A stretch of 33,447 nt of DNA from Deinococcus frigens DSM 12807 (GCF_000701425.1 NZ_JNIW01000039.1:1-33447); one strand, 5' to 3'; positions 7,671 to 19,220 are shown, counted from the stretch's first letter. Notes: a model not told the origin generated them from the sequence alone. Program-made: numbers and translations.

Positions 7671-10070
7671 TTACCTGAAGGTAGGAGGAATCAGCACGGT
7701 GCCGATGGGATAGACGGCGCTGTTGCCCACGATGATCGGGGTGACGTTGACGGTCGCCCCGGTGATCTGACCGTTTTCCAGCACACCGATGCTCAGCACG
7801 CCCGCCGTGTCTTTGAGATCCAGGCTGCTGCCTTCCAAGCTGCGGAGCTGCGCGCCCATCAGTTCCGCGTCGGTAACGCGGCCAGTGACGACGTGGAAGG
7901 TCAGGACCTGCTTGAGCAGGGCTTTATCGGCCATCAGACGGTCCAGCGTAGCCTTGGGCACCTTGGCGAAGGCGTCGTTGGTGGGGGCGAAGAGGGTCAC
8001 ATCGGTGGCCATCAACGGTGTGGTCAGCTCCGCCTCCTGCAACAGGCTGAGCAGGGTGCTGAACTGCGGCTCGGCGGCCAGGCGCTGTTGAAGGGTCATG
8101 GCCCCGGTGGCGGCGGCTGGAGTGGGCGAGACGGGCGCGGCGGGCGGCACGGCCACCGGGGCGGGCGTCGCCGGGGCAGCGGGAGCCGCCGTCACAGGCG
8201 CTGCCGGTGCGGCGACGCCCAGGGTCAGGTCCGGGGGAATCAGTACGGCGTCGATGGGATACACGGCACTGTTGCCCACGATAATCGGGGTGACGTTGAT
8301 GGTGCCGCCCACGATGTCCTGGTTGTTCAGCACGCCGATGCTCAGCACGCCTGCGGTGGTCTTGAGGTCCAGGCTGCTGCCTTCCAGGCTGCGGAGTTGC
8401 GCGCCCTGGAGGTCCATGTCGCTCACGCGGCCAGTGACGACGTGGAAGGTCAAAACTTGCTTGAGCTTGGCGTCGTCGGCCAGCAGCGCGTCCAGCGTGG
8501 CCTGGGGCACCTTGGCGAAGGCGTCATTGGTCGGCGCGAAGATGGTCACGTCGTTGGCCATCAGGGCGTCGGCCAGTCCGGCCTTCTGAATCAGGCTCAG
8601 CAGGGTGCTGAACTGGGCCTCACCCTGGAGGCGCGAGATCAGCGTCTCGGCTCCGGTGGCTGTGGTGGTGACAACGGCAACGGGCGCGGGCGCTGGTGCA
8701 GGCGTCGCCACGGGTGCGGGTGCCGGTGCAGGCGTTGCCACGGGTGCAGGTGCAGGCGCTGGTGCCGGAGCAGGTGCCGGGGTGGTGGTCGCCACGTTGG
8801 TTTCGGTGGTTGCAGCGGGGGCCTCTGCCGGGGCAGGCGGTTCGGGCAGCTTGAGGGTAGGCGGCAGCAGTACCTTGTCTATGACATAGATGATGCCGTT
8901 GTCGGCGGTGTCCACGGTAGCGGTGACTCTGGCGTCGCCCACCATCTGCATGCCCGCGTCCATCTTGAGATCCAGGCTGCTGCCTTCTAGGCTCCGCAAC
9001 TGACCCTCGGCAGAAACCTGATCCGCCGTCATCTTGCCGGTGGTGATGTGGTATAGCAGCACCTGTTGCAGCGTGTCGGGATCGCTGGCGATCAGGGCCA
9101 GTGTGTTGGGATCGACTGCCGCAAACGCCTCGTTGGTGGGCGCAAAGACAGTGTACTCGTTGGCCATCAGGATATCGGTGATGCCCGCGTCGCTGAGCAG
9201 GTTGCGCAGGGTGCTGAAACGGTCATCGGACACGATCACGTCGTACAGCGAGCTGGTGCTCATCTCGGCCATGCTGGCGTCGGCGACAACGGTTTCAGTG
9301 ACCACAGTGGTGGTCGTCGTGGTGGTATCGGTGGTATTGGTGGCCGGAGCCTCTACCACCACCACTGGGACAACGACCACGGGCACTTCTACCACAGGGG
9401 CCGGAGCCGGGACGGCGGCAGTCGTCGCGCCGCTCAGCGGCAGGGCCGAGATGCTGGAGATATCGGCGGCAGGCGGAGCCATGGCCATGGCGGGTTCGGG
9501 CGCGACCTGGGCCACCGGCTCAGCGGCGGGTTCCACCACGACCACCGGGGCAGGCTCGGCAGCGCTGGCCGGAGCGGGCATCAATACGGTATCGATCACG
9601 TGGACGATGCCGTTGCAGGCCACCACGTCTGCCTTGCTGACCGTGGCATTGTCGATCATGACCTTGCCGTCACTCACCGACACCAGGACGCTCGATCCCT
9701 GCACCGTCTTGCCGGAGGTCATGCCCATGACCTGCTCGGCGGTGACCTTGCCGGGCACCACGTGGTACAGCAAGATGTTCTTGAGGCTCTCGGCGTCGTT
9801 GAGTACGGCGGCCAGCGTGTCGCTGGGCAGTTTGGCAAAGGCGGCGTTAGTGGGCGCAAAGACCGTGTAGGTGCCGCCCTGAAGCGTCTCGGTCAGCCCG
9901 GCGGCCTCCAAGGCAATCGCCAGCGTGCTGAAGTTGGCGTCACTGCTCACGATCTGCGCGATGGACATGCAGGTGGGGGCGGGCTTGGCGACGGGCGCAC
10001 CCGCACCGCCAGCCAGGGCGGGGGTGGCCAGCAAAAGGCCGAGCGTAACGAGACTGGTTTGCTTCTTCAT
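7671..10070 (-). CDS. Exported protein with four fasciclin (FAS1) domains
   Basis: The 799-residue product starts with a signal peptide (MKKQTS, hydrophobic core, cleavage near ALA at about residue 20). Four FAS1 domains follow, at about 34-165, 270-405, 472-610 and 656-799, each with the TVFAPTNxAF box and the later YHVVxG or FHVVTG box. Domains 2-4 share LRSLEGSSLDLK. Domains 3 and 4 are near duplicates, both ending in the NVTPIIVGNSAVYPI block. Linkers are rich in Ala, Pro, Val and Thr, including AP repeats around 425-465. Two cysteines in the mature chain lie in domain 1 (CMSIAQ and VVACNG). FAS1 proteins mediate adhesion, so a cell-surface role is likely. The ATG at 10070 has a GAGGTG ribosome site; the longer frame to 10127 was rejected. 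Confidence 0.93.
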   Translation of the reverse strand: MKKQTSLVTLGLLLATPALAGGAGAPVAKPAPTCMSIAQIVSSDANFSTLAIALEAAGLTETLQGGTYTVFAPTNAAFAKLPSDTLAAVLNDAESLKNILLYHVVPGKVTAEQVMGMTSGKTVQGSSVLVSVSDGKVMIDNATVSKADVVACNGIVHVIDTVLMPAPASAAEPAPVVVVEPAAEPVAQVAPEPAMAMAPPAADISSISALPLSGATTAAVPAPAPVVEVPVVVVPVVVVEAPATNTTDTTTTTTTVVTETVVADASMAEMSTSSLYDVIVSDDRFSTLRNLLSDAGITDILMANEYTVFAPTNEAFAAVDPNTLALIASDPDTLQQVLLYHITTGKMTADQVSAEGQLRSLEGSSLDLKMDAGMQMVGDARVTATVDTADNGIIYVIDKVLLPPTLKLPEPPAPAEAPAATTETNVATTTPAPAPAPAPAPAPVATPAPAPAPVATPAPAPAPVAVVTTTATGAETLISRLQGEAQFSTLLSLIQKAGLADALMANDVTIFAPTNDAFAKVPQATLDALLADDAKLKQVLTFHVVTGRVSDMDLQGAQLRSLEGSSLDLKTTAGVLSIGVLNNQDIVGGTINVTPIIVGNSAVYPIDAVLIPPDLTLGVAAPAAPVTAAPAAPATPAPVAVPPAAPVSPTPAAATGAMTLQQRLAAEPQFSTLLSLLQEAELTTPLMATDVTLFAPTNDAFAKVPKATLDRLMADKALLKQVLTFHVVTGRVTDAELMGAQLRSLEGSSLDLKDTAGVLSIGVLENGQITGATVNVTPIIVGNSAVYPIGTVLIPPTFR

Positions 10071-10227
10071 GAATTCACCTCTGAATAGATCTGGAATGCT
10101 AATCGTCCGACCCTCAATCTTCACCACGGCAGGATGAAAAGCAACCTGTAGAAGATTTGAGACAGGTCATGTAAACGAAAAGGCCACTCCGCTAGGTCGT
10201 CTTCTCAGTATTTACACATCTGGACAG

Positions 10228-10589
10228 CGCCGTTGGCCTGAAGCTACCCTGGCGCTGGTGCAGACGCTGCGGACCGCCTTTCCGGGTGCCACCCTGATGG
10301 CCAACCGGGGCTTCGGGCTGCTGCCGGGCCTGGCGCGGCTGGTGGACGGGGTGCTGTTCGAGGGCTTCAGCACCACGCACACCCCGGCCTACGCCGCGCT
10401 GGACAGGGGGGGCCGGATCTACACCGCGCACTGGTTAAAGCAACTGCGCGCCCAGGGCCTGAGCGTCTGCCCCTGGACTACGCCGACACCCCCGCCCTGG
10501 CCCGCGCCGCACGCCAAAGGGCCGCCCGATACGACGTGCAGACCTTCGTGACGGACCGCGCCCTCTCTTTGCCTAGAGGCTTGCCCTGA
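10228..10589 (+). pseudogene. Decayed GH114-like (TM1410-type) glycoside hydrolase, 3' fragment with frameshift
   Basis: The first frame reads from RRWPEATLALVQTLR through MANRGFGLLPGLARLVDGVLFEGFST to LSVCP, then breaks. Reading resumes one frame over, within the run of four C residues at 10470-10473, as LDYADTPALARAARQRAARYDV and on to a stop at 10587-10589. One more C would restore a single frame. This C-terminal half resembles the MJ1477/TM1410 (GH114, endo-alpha-1,4-polygalactosaminidase-like) family. The N-terminal half with the signal peptide and the first active-site segments is missing. The first recognisable codons begin right after a 15-nt match (10217-10231) to the MITE-like elements in this window. 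The terminator downstream is still intact. Confidence 0.72.
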
Positions 10590-10637
10590 GCGCCCCAGCC
10601 TGGCCACAGCGGTAGAGCGCGAACAGGGGAAAGGAGA

Positions 10638-10676
10638 GAGGCAGCGTAACGGGGTCTTCCCAAGCTGCCTCGTTTT
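10638..10676 (+). terminator. Rho-independent terminator after the GH114 remnant
   Basis: Perfect 8-bp arms GAGGCAGC (10638-10645) and GCTGCCTC (10664-10671), with an inner GGG/CCC stem, followed by GTTTT. It faces plus-strand transcripts from the decayed gene and lies between it and the convergent ftsW, where it may also act weakly on the other strand. Confidence 0.75.
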
Positions 10677-10712
10677 CCCATGCCCTCTGTGCCTGGAGGC
10701 TCCAGACTGTTC

Positions 10713-11852
10713 TCAATCGGCGCTCTGGCCCACCGCCTCCGTCCCGGCGTCTACCACCTCGGCGGACTGGACCGCCGTTTCGGGCAGGCTGCGCCTGACC
10801 TCGCGCAGGGCAGAATGGATGATGCCCAGCGCCACGCTCATGGTCAGCATGCTGGAAAAGCCAAAGCTGACCAGCGGCAGCGGCACGCCGGTGACCGGGA
10901 ACACCCCCGCAGCCACGGCAAGATTCACCATCGCCTGGCCCACGATCATGAACATCGCGCCCGTCGCCAGGATGCTGGCCCCGTGGATCTCGGAGGTCAT
11001 GGGCCGGATGCGCGCGGCCAGTTGCGAGGCATGCAGCGAGACCGAGACGATCAGCCAGTAGCAGAACAGCAGCGTGATCACGCCCAGCAGCCCGGCGGTA
11101 AAGCCCACCGACGCCACCACCATGTCGGTGTGGGCGGCGAAGTACTCGTATCTTTTGCCGTCCGGCCCCTGGCCCCACCAGCCGCCCCAGGTCAGGTCCC
11201 GGTGGGCAAAGCCGATCTGATCGAGGCCCACCGCCCGTTCCTCGTCGCGGGTCTGGTGGCCCTGCCAGCGCGCCAGGATGTACGGGTGCTTTTCCAGATA
11301 CCTGGAGAACACCGGCAGCGCCATCAGTCCCAGCGCCAGCAGAAAGCCGGTGATGTTGCTGATCCGCACCCCGGCGGCGTACATGAGGATGATGCCCAGC
11401 CCGAACATCAGGACGCTGCTGCCCAGGTCCGGCTCGGCAAAGACCAGAACGGTGGTCAGCACGATCATGACGGTGGCGCTGAGCAGCTTGTTCTGCACGC
11501 CCCGACGCGAGAAGAACGAGGCCAGCATCATGATCAGGCCCAGCTTGGCCAGCTCGGACGGCTGGAAGCGGAAGGGGCCGCCGAAATCCAGCCAGCGCTT
11601 GGTGGCCTCGCTTTCCTGGGTGCCCTTGCCGATGAACAGCACCAGGATCAGCAGCAGCAGCGTGAAGGCCCAGAACGGCGGTCCCAGTTTCAGGAAAGTC
11701 TTGGGCCGCAGCCGGGCCACCAGAAAGGTGATGCCCAGCGCCAGCGCCGTCTTCCAGCCGTGTTCCACGATCAGGTCCGGGCGTGCGGCGGCCACGCCCA
11801 GCAGCCCCAGCGCCATCAGCAGCACCTGCGCGATAATCAGTTGCACGCTCAC
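10713..11852 (-). CDS. ftsW: FtsW/RodA/SpoVE-family peptidoglycan glycosyltransferase
   Basis: The 379-residue protein is a multi-pass membrane protein of the SEDS family, which polymerises lipid II into glycan strands with a partner class B penicillin-binding protein. Visible family landmarks are KRWLDFGGPFRFQPSELAK, the AEPDLGSS segment, the HTDMVVASVGF loop with the conserved aspartate, and the C-terminal GVPLPLVSFGFSSML. Its position directly after murD favours FtsW (division) over RodA. The start is GTG at 11852 and overlaps the murD stop by 4 bp (GTGA), so translation is probably coupled. The last 25 residues are polar and cytoplasmic. No murG or murC follows; the next downstream sequence is the GH114 remnant. 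Confidence 0.92.
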   Translation of the reverse strand: MSVQLIIAQVLLMALGLLGVAAARPDLIVEHGWKTALALGITFLVARLRPKTFLKLGPPFWAFTLLLLILVLFIGKGTQESEATKRWLDFGGPFRFQPSELAKLGLIMMLASFFSRRGVQNKLLSATVMIVLTTVLVFAEPDLGSSVLMFGLGIILMYAAGVRISNITGFLLALGLMALPVFSRYLEKHPYILARWQGHQTRDEERAVGLDQIGFAHRDLTWGGWWGQGPDGKRYEYFAAHTDMVVASVGFTAGLLGVITLLFCYWLIVSVSLHASQLAARIRPMTSEIHGASILATGAMFMIVGQAMVNLAVAAGVFPVTGVPLPLVSFGFSSMLTMSVALGIIHSALREVRRSLPETAVQSAEVVDAGTEAVGQSAD

Positions 11853-13174
11853 GCCTGCACCTCTGCCGCGTGGGCCAGTGCCAGCGCCGCCCGCCGGAAA
11901 CTGTCGCCGCGCTGGGCATAGTCGCGGAACTGATCGAAACTGGTGCCAACGGGAGCCAGCAGCACCGTCCCCTCACCCGCCAGCGCCTCCAGCCCGGCCC
12001 GCGCCGCCGCCCGCATGGTTGCGTCGCCGTCGGTCCCGGACACCGCCACGAAAGGCAGCCCCAGTTCGCGGGCCAGCTTCTCGCCGTCCTCGCCGAACGC
12101 GATGACGGTTTTGACCCGGCCCTGCGCAGCCTGCCGCAGCGGGGCGAGGTCCGCACCCTTGTCGCGCCCGCCCACCAGCCAGGCCATCGGCGGCGTGGCG
12201 CGTTCTAGCGCCGCCTGCACGGCGATGGTGCGGGTGGCGATGCTGTCGTCGATAAAGCGCACGCCACCCACCTGTGCCACCGTCTCGAAGCGGCCCCGTT
12301 GCGGCTGAGCGACGCGCAGAGCAGCGGCCAGCACAGCGACCTGAATCGGACGCCCCAGCCGGAGCAGCATGGCCTCGGCGGCCAGCAGCGCGGCGGCGGC
12401 GTTGGCCGGATGGATGGAGTCGGGCAGTTCGGCGGCGGGCAGGACTTCCTCGCCGCTGCTCAGCACCAGCCGCGCCGGGGAAAAGGCGAGCACCCCGGCC
12501 CGCGTCGTGACCTCCAGCCCATCAGGGACGATCAGCACGTCCCCCTCCCGCTGCCCCGCCGTGATGTTCAGCTTGGCGGCGTGGTAGGCGTCCACCGTGC
12601 GGTGACGGTCCAGGTGATCGACGCCCAGATTGGTGATGACAGCCACCGGCAGCCGCAGCCCCGGCACCCGTTCCAGTTGAAAGCTGGACAGCTCGGCCAC
12701 TGCCACTTCCGCCGAATCCACCACGTCCAGCAGCGGCGGATCGATGTTGCCGCCCTCACGCGCCCGTACCCCGCAGGCGCGCAGCATCGAGGCGATCAGC
12801 ACCGTGGTCCCGCCCTTGCCCGCCGTGCCGGTGACGCCTACGATGGGCAGGCCGGGGCGCAGGCGGGCGGCCAGCACCACCTCGCCGATAAGCTCCGCGC
12901 CGCGCGCTTGCAGCGCCAGCAGATCCGGGTGATCGATGGGGACGCCGGGAGCCGCCACCACGGTGCGGTAGGGGCCGCCCACGTTGCCGCGCCCAAAGTG
13001 CAATTCGTCCATCAACGCCAGGTCCTCAGCCGAGGGCCGGGCGTCGTGCCACTGCGCCCGCATTCCCTCTGCGGCCAGAAAGCGCGCCACCCCGCGCCCG
13101 CTGCGGCCCAGACCGTACATCAGGATGCTCCCGTCCTCCACGCCGCCTGTCCCCACGCCCCGTTCCCCAGTCAC
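11849..13174 (-). CDS. murD: UDP-N-acetylmuramoylalanine--D-glutamate ligase (MurD)
   Basis: The 441-residue protein adds D-glutamate to UDP-MurNAc-L-Ala in cytoplasmic peptidoglycan synthesis. It has an N-terminal Rossmann-like domain (MYGLGRSGRGVARFL), the ATP loop GVTGTAGKGGTT, the central NLGVDHLDRHRTVDAYHAAK segment with the lysine expected to be carbamylated, and the C-terminal GTSFDQFRDYAQRGDSFR typical of MurD. The ATP loop differs from the usual GTNGKTT by two extra glycines between the lysine and the threonines. The GTG start at 13174 follows a TATGTT box by 6 nt, which supports a leaderless message. ftsW follows with a 4-bp overlap. Confidence 0.94.
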   Translation of the reverse strand: MTGERGVGTGGVEDGSILMYGLGRSGRGVARFLAAEGMRAQWHDARPSAEDLALMDELHFGRGNVGGPYRTVVAAPGVPIDHPDLLALQARGAELIGEVVLAARLRPGLPIVGVTGTAGKGGTTVLIASMLRACGVRAREGGNIDPPLLDVVDSAEVAVAELSSFQLERVPGLRLPVAVITNLGVDHLDRHRTVDAYHAAKLNITAGQREGDVLIVPDGLEVTTRAGVLAFSPARLVLSSGEEVLPAAELPDSIHPANAAAALLAAEAMLLRLGRPIQVAVLAAALRVAQPQRGRFETVAQVGGVRFIDDSIATRTIAVQAALERATPPMAWLVGGRDKGADLAPLRQAAQGRVKTVIAFGEDGEKLARELGLPFVAVSGTDGDATMRAAARAGLEALAGEGTVLLAPVGTSFDQFRDYAQRGDSFRRAALALAHAAEVQA

Positions 13175-13180
13175 GCCCCC

Positions 13181-13186
13181 AACATA
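13181..13186 (-). promoter_or_regulatory. Leaderless -10 box for murD-ftsW
   Basis: TATGTT on the minus strand, then GGGGGC, then the GTG start. The JAMM gene at 14235 has a strikingly similar layout (CATAAT, GGGGGC, GTG). Confidence 0.55.
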
Positions 13187-13535
13187 GGGGAAAATGATGA
13201 AGGTGGCTGGGAAACACCCCGACGCGGAAGCGCCGTGGCCGCGTCTCAGGTTCCGGGACTTTGCGAGACATGCTGGACACCGCCAGAAACCAGACAGGTG
13301 TGCAGCGGATTCTCACCACCTGATCCAGCGCCAGTTGGCACGCGTCAGGTCAGGAACCCGCCTCTTTTCATTTCGCTCCGCCCAAATTCGGGCTTACTTG
13401 AAGCTGGCTGCCTTGGCTATTGCAGACACCACGAAGCCCACGTACTGGCCGCCCAGGCCGTGGCCCGGCACGCCGCAGACCAGGCTGTATGCCGCGAGTG
13501 TAGGAGTGCCCCACCGGGGCATAAACCAACCAGTC
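13187..13535. other. Gene-poor gap upstream of murD; possible coding remnant
   Basis: No recognisable gene. On the minus strand 13394-13534 stays open and reads as a short tail (WFMPRWGTPTLAAYSLVCG and on to AIAKAASFK, then stop) that continues into the MITE-like element at 13536. It could be the C-terminal end of a gene cut by the element, but it matches no family I can name. The rest (13187-13393) shows nothing clear. Confidence 0.35.
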
Positions 13536-13710
13536 ATACGGATTCCGTTTGTTTCGTGCATGAATCTGGACAGCGCCGACTCATCCACTCCACGTCCGGA
13601 ACCCGTTTTTCTCCTGCTCGCTGTCTTGTCCAGAGCAGCGCTCATGAGGACGCTTGGACGCCCGCTCGGATTTCCAGGTGTTTCCAACACCTTCCAATCG
13701 GAGTCCGTAT
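13536..13710 (-). mobile_element. MITE-like element, copy A
   Basis: A 175-bp element bounded by imperfect inverted ends, ATACGGAYTCCG at both termini. It is about 94% identical by eye (11 differences) to copy B at 28383-28568, in inverted orientation. It contains internal inverted repeats (GGTGTT/AACACC and CTGGACA/TGTCCAG). It encodes no transposase. An open frame runs through both copies, but about 8 of the 11 differences change the residue, so it looks non-coding. The end matches the terminal repeat of the IS at 33200. Direct target duplications are not evident beyond a possible TA. Confidence 0.75.
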
Positions 13711-13809
13711 CACAATTAAATCCCCTCACCATGACTTGAAATCGAATGACTTTTCACGGCCCTCTCCCCTTGTTTTCTACGCGGCAGGTCTTTTCATCGG
13801 CTGCGGAAC

Positions 13810-14235
13810 TCATGAGCGCCCCTCGACGATCAGCCGCACCGCTGTCCCCTGCGGCAGGCGGTAGGCGCGCAGCACCCGGTGTTGCAGGTCCGCGATCACG
13901 TAGGGCACCGGGTAGGCGGCCAGACGCAGATCGGTGGGGCTGGGCCGCGCGGGGCCATGCGGGTGGCTGTGGTACAGCGCCACCAGGGCCAGCCCGCCCT
14001 CGCGCATGGCCTTCAGCGCCCGCAGCAGATGCACCGGGTCCGCCAGGTATTCGCGTTCGGGCAGCGCGGAGATGTTGGGCAGCGGGTACAGCGCGGCGGC
14101 GCGGGCCACTTCACCGTCAGTCTCCTCTGCCGTCCGGCCCGCGCCGCCCAGCGCGCCCACGCACTCGCGCGGGAACTCGCGGACGGCGTGCGCCCATAAC
14201 GCGTCGGCCAGGGCGGCGGGCAGGATCAGGGACAC
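13810..14235 (-). CDS. JAMM/MPN-domain metallopeptidase (Mov34-type)
   Basis: The 141-residue protein is a stand-alone JAB/JAMM domain. It carries the catalytic glutamate in FPRECVG (E24) and the zinc motif [14 protein letters not shown] (H89, H91, S99, D102). Bacterial stand-alone members cleave isopeptide-like bonds, process ThiS/MoaD-type sulfur carriers or act on small metabolites; none of those partners is nearby, so the substrate is open. The GTG at 14235 is chosen because a CATAAT box lies 6 nt upstream and the family begins close to here. The longer frame to 14709 runs through the ftsK promoter and start and is not real. It is divergent from ftsK. Confidence 0.88.
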   Translation of the reverse strand: MSLILPAALADALWAHAVREFPRECVGALGGAGRTAEETDGEVARAAALYPLPNISALPEREYLADPVHLLRALKAMREGGLALVALYHSHPHGPARPSPTDLRLAAYPVPYVIADLQHRVLRAYRLPQGTAVRLIVEGRS

Positions 14236-14241
14236 GCCCCC

Positions 14242-14247
14242 ATTATG
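14242..14247 (-). promoter_or_regulatory. Leaderless -10 box for the JAMM gene
   Basis: CATAAT on the minus strand is followed by six nucleotides (GGGGGC) and the GTG start codon. Confidence 0.5.
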
Positions 14248-14278
14248 TGACGCGCGGTGGGGCGCGCGGGCCGGACGC

Positions 14279-14330
14279 TGCGCGGCACAGTTGCGCGGCA
14301 CAGTTGCGCGGCACAGTTGCGGAGCACGGT
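14279..14330. repeat. 13-bp tandem repeat between the JAMM and ftsK promoters
   Basis: TGCGCGGCACAGT occurs three times without a gap (14279-14317), followed by a degenerate fourth unit TGCGGAGCACGGT (14318-14330). Confidence 0.9.
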
Positions 14331-14336
14331 TGGCGG

Positions 14337-14407
14337 GGCCACCAGCAAGGCCACCAGCGGTCCAGAGGGCAGGGCTGCCAGCCCCAGGCTCTCCAGCCCC
14401 AAGCTCA
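14337..14407. repeat. Further short direct repeats upstream of ftsK
   Basis: GGCCACCAGC occurs at 14337-14346 and 14349-14358. A 15-bp unit CCAGCCCCAGGCTCT (14378-14392) is followed at once by a near copy (14393-14407). They continue the repeat-rich spacer that begins at 14279. Confidence 0.75.
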
Positions 14408-14457
14408 AACGCTGTACTGGACGCCTCAATTTCTAAATCACCCGGTCCGCTTTGCGT

Positions 14458-14463
14458 TACACT
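14458..14463 (+). promoter_or_regulatory. Leaderless -10 box for ftsK
   Basis: TACACT followed by 7 nt and the ATG at 14471. No Shine-Dalgarno and no clear -35. Confidence 0.6.
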
Positions 14464-14470
14464 GCCCTGG

Positions 14471-17698
<3,228 letters not shown>

Positions 17699-18142
17699 TG
17701 GTCCTCAGGGCTTGAGGCCGGGGCAGCGGGCGAGCGAACTGAACTTTGCTCAGACCCGTAGTCCAGCACGCACGGTCCCGCGTCACATATTTGAACTTCC
17801 GACCCCTTGGCGGGCCGGCCCCTGCGTTCAGTTGGTCCTTTTTCAGACGCATCCCTGAGGCCGTCCATATCTGTGGCCCAGATTCGGACTCCTCTCCACA
17901 GCTTTGACCCGGCTGAAGCCCGACGGCGGGAACCTGCGCTTCCGGTTCTGTGCAGAGCTGTTGAGTGCTGACTACATGAACTCGGTCAGCAGTTCCGGTC
18001 TGCTGACCAAACGCATCCCACTTTCATGAGAGCAATTTCAAGGAGTCTCAACCCCCGGCCTGATAGGTTCAAGGGTAAGGTCTGAAGTTTTCTGGCCTCA
18101 GTTTTCGTCTCTCTAAAGTTGGGCAACGAGGAGGAATACGGT
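17699..18142. other. Intergenic region between ftsK and the ter cluster
   Basis: About 440 bp with no convincing gene. A short hairpin (CCTCA/TGAGG) follows the ftsK stop but lacks a T run, so no clear terminator. The main feature is the inverted repeat at 17984-18008. TTCAAGG occurs twice at about 18037 and 18067. No strong sigma-70 promoter for terB could be picked; TAAAGT at 18114-18119 is a weak candidate. Confidence 0.5.
17984..18008. promoter_or_regulatory. Perfect inverted repeat upstream of terB
   Basis: GGTCAGCAG and CTGCTGACC are perfect 9-bp arms around a 7-nt spacer, 135 bp before the terB start. This could be an operator or an RNA hairpin; there is no T run, so not a terminator. 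It does not resemble the radiation/desiccation response motif of Deinococcus. Confidence 0.6.
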
Positions 18143-18598
18143 ATGGGTTTTTTAGATCGGCTCAAGGCCATGGGCGCGCAGGCGGGCAAGGACGCGCAGG
18201 ATACCTGGAGCCGCTTCAACAACGGCGCGTTCGCCGACGCCACGATGGCTGCCTGCGCGCTGATCGGCGCGGCGGACGGCAAGATCGACCAGAATGAGCG
18301 CAGCCGCACCGCGCAGTTCATCACCAGCAGCGACAAACTCAAGGCGTTCAACGTCTCCGATTTGCGCGACAAATATGACCGCTACTGCGACAAGATCACC
18401 GCCGATTTCGACTTCGGCAAGATCGAGCTGATGCAGGCCATCGGCAAGGTGGCGGGCAAGCCCGATCAGGCCCGCGCGGTGGTGCAACTGGCCGTGGTCA
18501 TCGCCAATGCCGACGGCAATTTTGACAAGGACGAGATGGGCGTGGTGCGCGAGATCGCCCAGTCCCTCAAGCTGGACCCGTCCGAGTTCGGCGTCTGA
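18143..18598 (+). CDS. terB: Tellurite-resistance protein TerB
   Basis: The 151-residue protein is an all-helical TerB domain: two metal-binding helical repeats with acidic motifs [10 protein letters not shown] (about 45-54) and [10 protein letters not shown] (about 126-135). TerB is a cytoplasmic acidic protein that works with TerC at the membrane and with TerD-family proteins. The start at 18143 has a clear AGGAGG ribosome site with 8-nt spacing; the alternative start 24 nt earlier lies inside that site and is excluded. It is the first gene of the ter cluster, 46 nt ahead of the first terD and on the same strand. Confidence 0.93.
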   Translation: MGFLDRLKAMGAQAGKDAQDTWSRFNNGAFADATMAACALIGAADGKIDQNERSRTAQFITSSDKLKAFNVSDLRDKYDRYCDKITADFDFGKIELMQAIGKVAGKPDQARAVVQLAVVIANADGNFDKDEMGVVREIAQSLKLDPSEFGV

Positions 18599-18644
18599 CC
18601 CCTCACCTCTCAATCAATCATTTTCCCTTCCAGGAGGCAGCAAC

Positions 18645-19220
18645 ATGGCAGTATCACTGAAAAAAGGCGGCAACGTTTCCCTGAGCAAAGAGGCCCCCGG
18701 CCTGAGCGCCATCACCGTCGGTCTGGGCTGGGACCCCCGCGCCACCGACGGCAAGGAGTTTGACCTGGACGCGAGTGCTTTTACTCTCAAGGCCGACGGC
18801 AAGGTCCGCGCCGACGCCGATTTTATCTTTTACAACAACAAGACTTCCTCGGACGGCAGCGTGGTGCACAACGGCGACAACCGCACCGGTGAGGGCGAGG
18901 GCGACGACGAGACCATCGACATCGACCTGAACAAGGTCCCTGCCGACATCGACAAGATCGCCGTCAGCGTGACCATCGACGAGGCCGAGACGCGCGGCCA
19001 GAGCTTCGGCCAGGTGGGCGGCGCATTTATCCGCGTGCTGAACAAGGACGGCGGCGCAGAAATCGCCCGCTACGACCTGAGCGAGGACTACAGCACCGAG
19101 ACCGCCGTGATCTTCGGCGAGATCTACCGCAATGCGGGCGAGTGGAAGTTCCGCGCCGTGGGTCAGGGCTTCGCGGGCGGCCTGGCCCCGCTGGCCCGCA
19201 ACTTCGGCGTCAACGTCTGA
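18645..19220 (+). CDS. terD: TerD-family calcium-binding stress protein (first copy)
   Basis: The 191-residue protein is a single TerD domain of usual length. It opens with [14 protein letters not shown], has GLGWDPR (about 27-33), FDLDASAF and the acidic [19 protein letters not shown] block that supplies Ca ligands in TerD structures, and ends in [24 protein letters not shown]. TerD proteins are soluble, bind calcium and associate with TerB/TerC complexes in resistance to tellurite, phage and oxidative damage. AGGAGG sits 7 nt before the ATG. It is very similar to the second terD at 21528 (roughly two thirds identical by eye, same length), so the pair probably arose by duplication. Confidence 0.95.
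   Translation: MAVSLKKGGNVSLSKEAPGLSAITVGLGWDPRATDGKEFDLDASAFTLKADGKVRADADFIFYNNKTSSDGSVVHNGDNRTGEGEGDDETIDIDLNKVPADIDKIAVSVTIDEAETRGQSFGQVGGAFIRVLNKDGGAEIARYDLSEDYSTETAVIFGEIYRNAGEWKFRAVGQGFAGGLAPLARNFGVNV

Noticed and set aside
13394..13732. 112-codon gene spanning MITE copy A
   Set aside because: The part inside the element differs from copy B at about 8 of 44 residues, with almost no silent changes, so there is no sign of selection on protein; only the tail outside the element might be a coding remnant.
14279..14330. Possible CRISPR array
   Set aside because: The 13-bp units abut directly with no spacers, and no cas genes are present.
17699..18142. Radiation/desiccation response motif controlling the ter cluster
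   Set aside because: No 17-bp palindrome of the TTATGNCAT-type was found; the inverted repeat at 17984-18008 has a different sequence.
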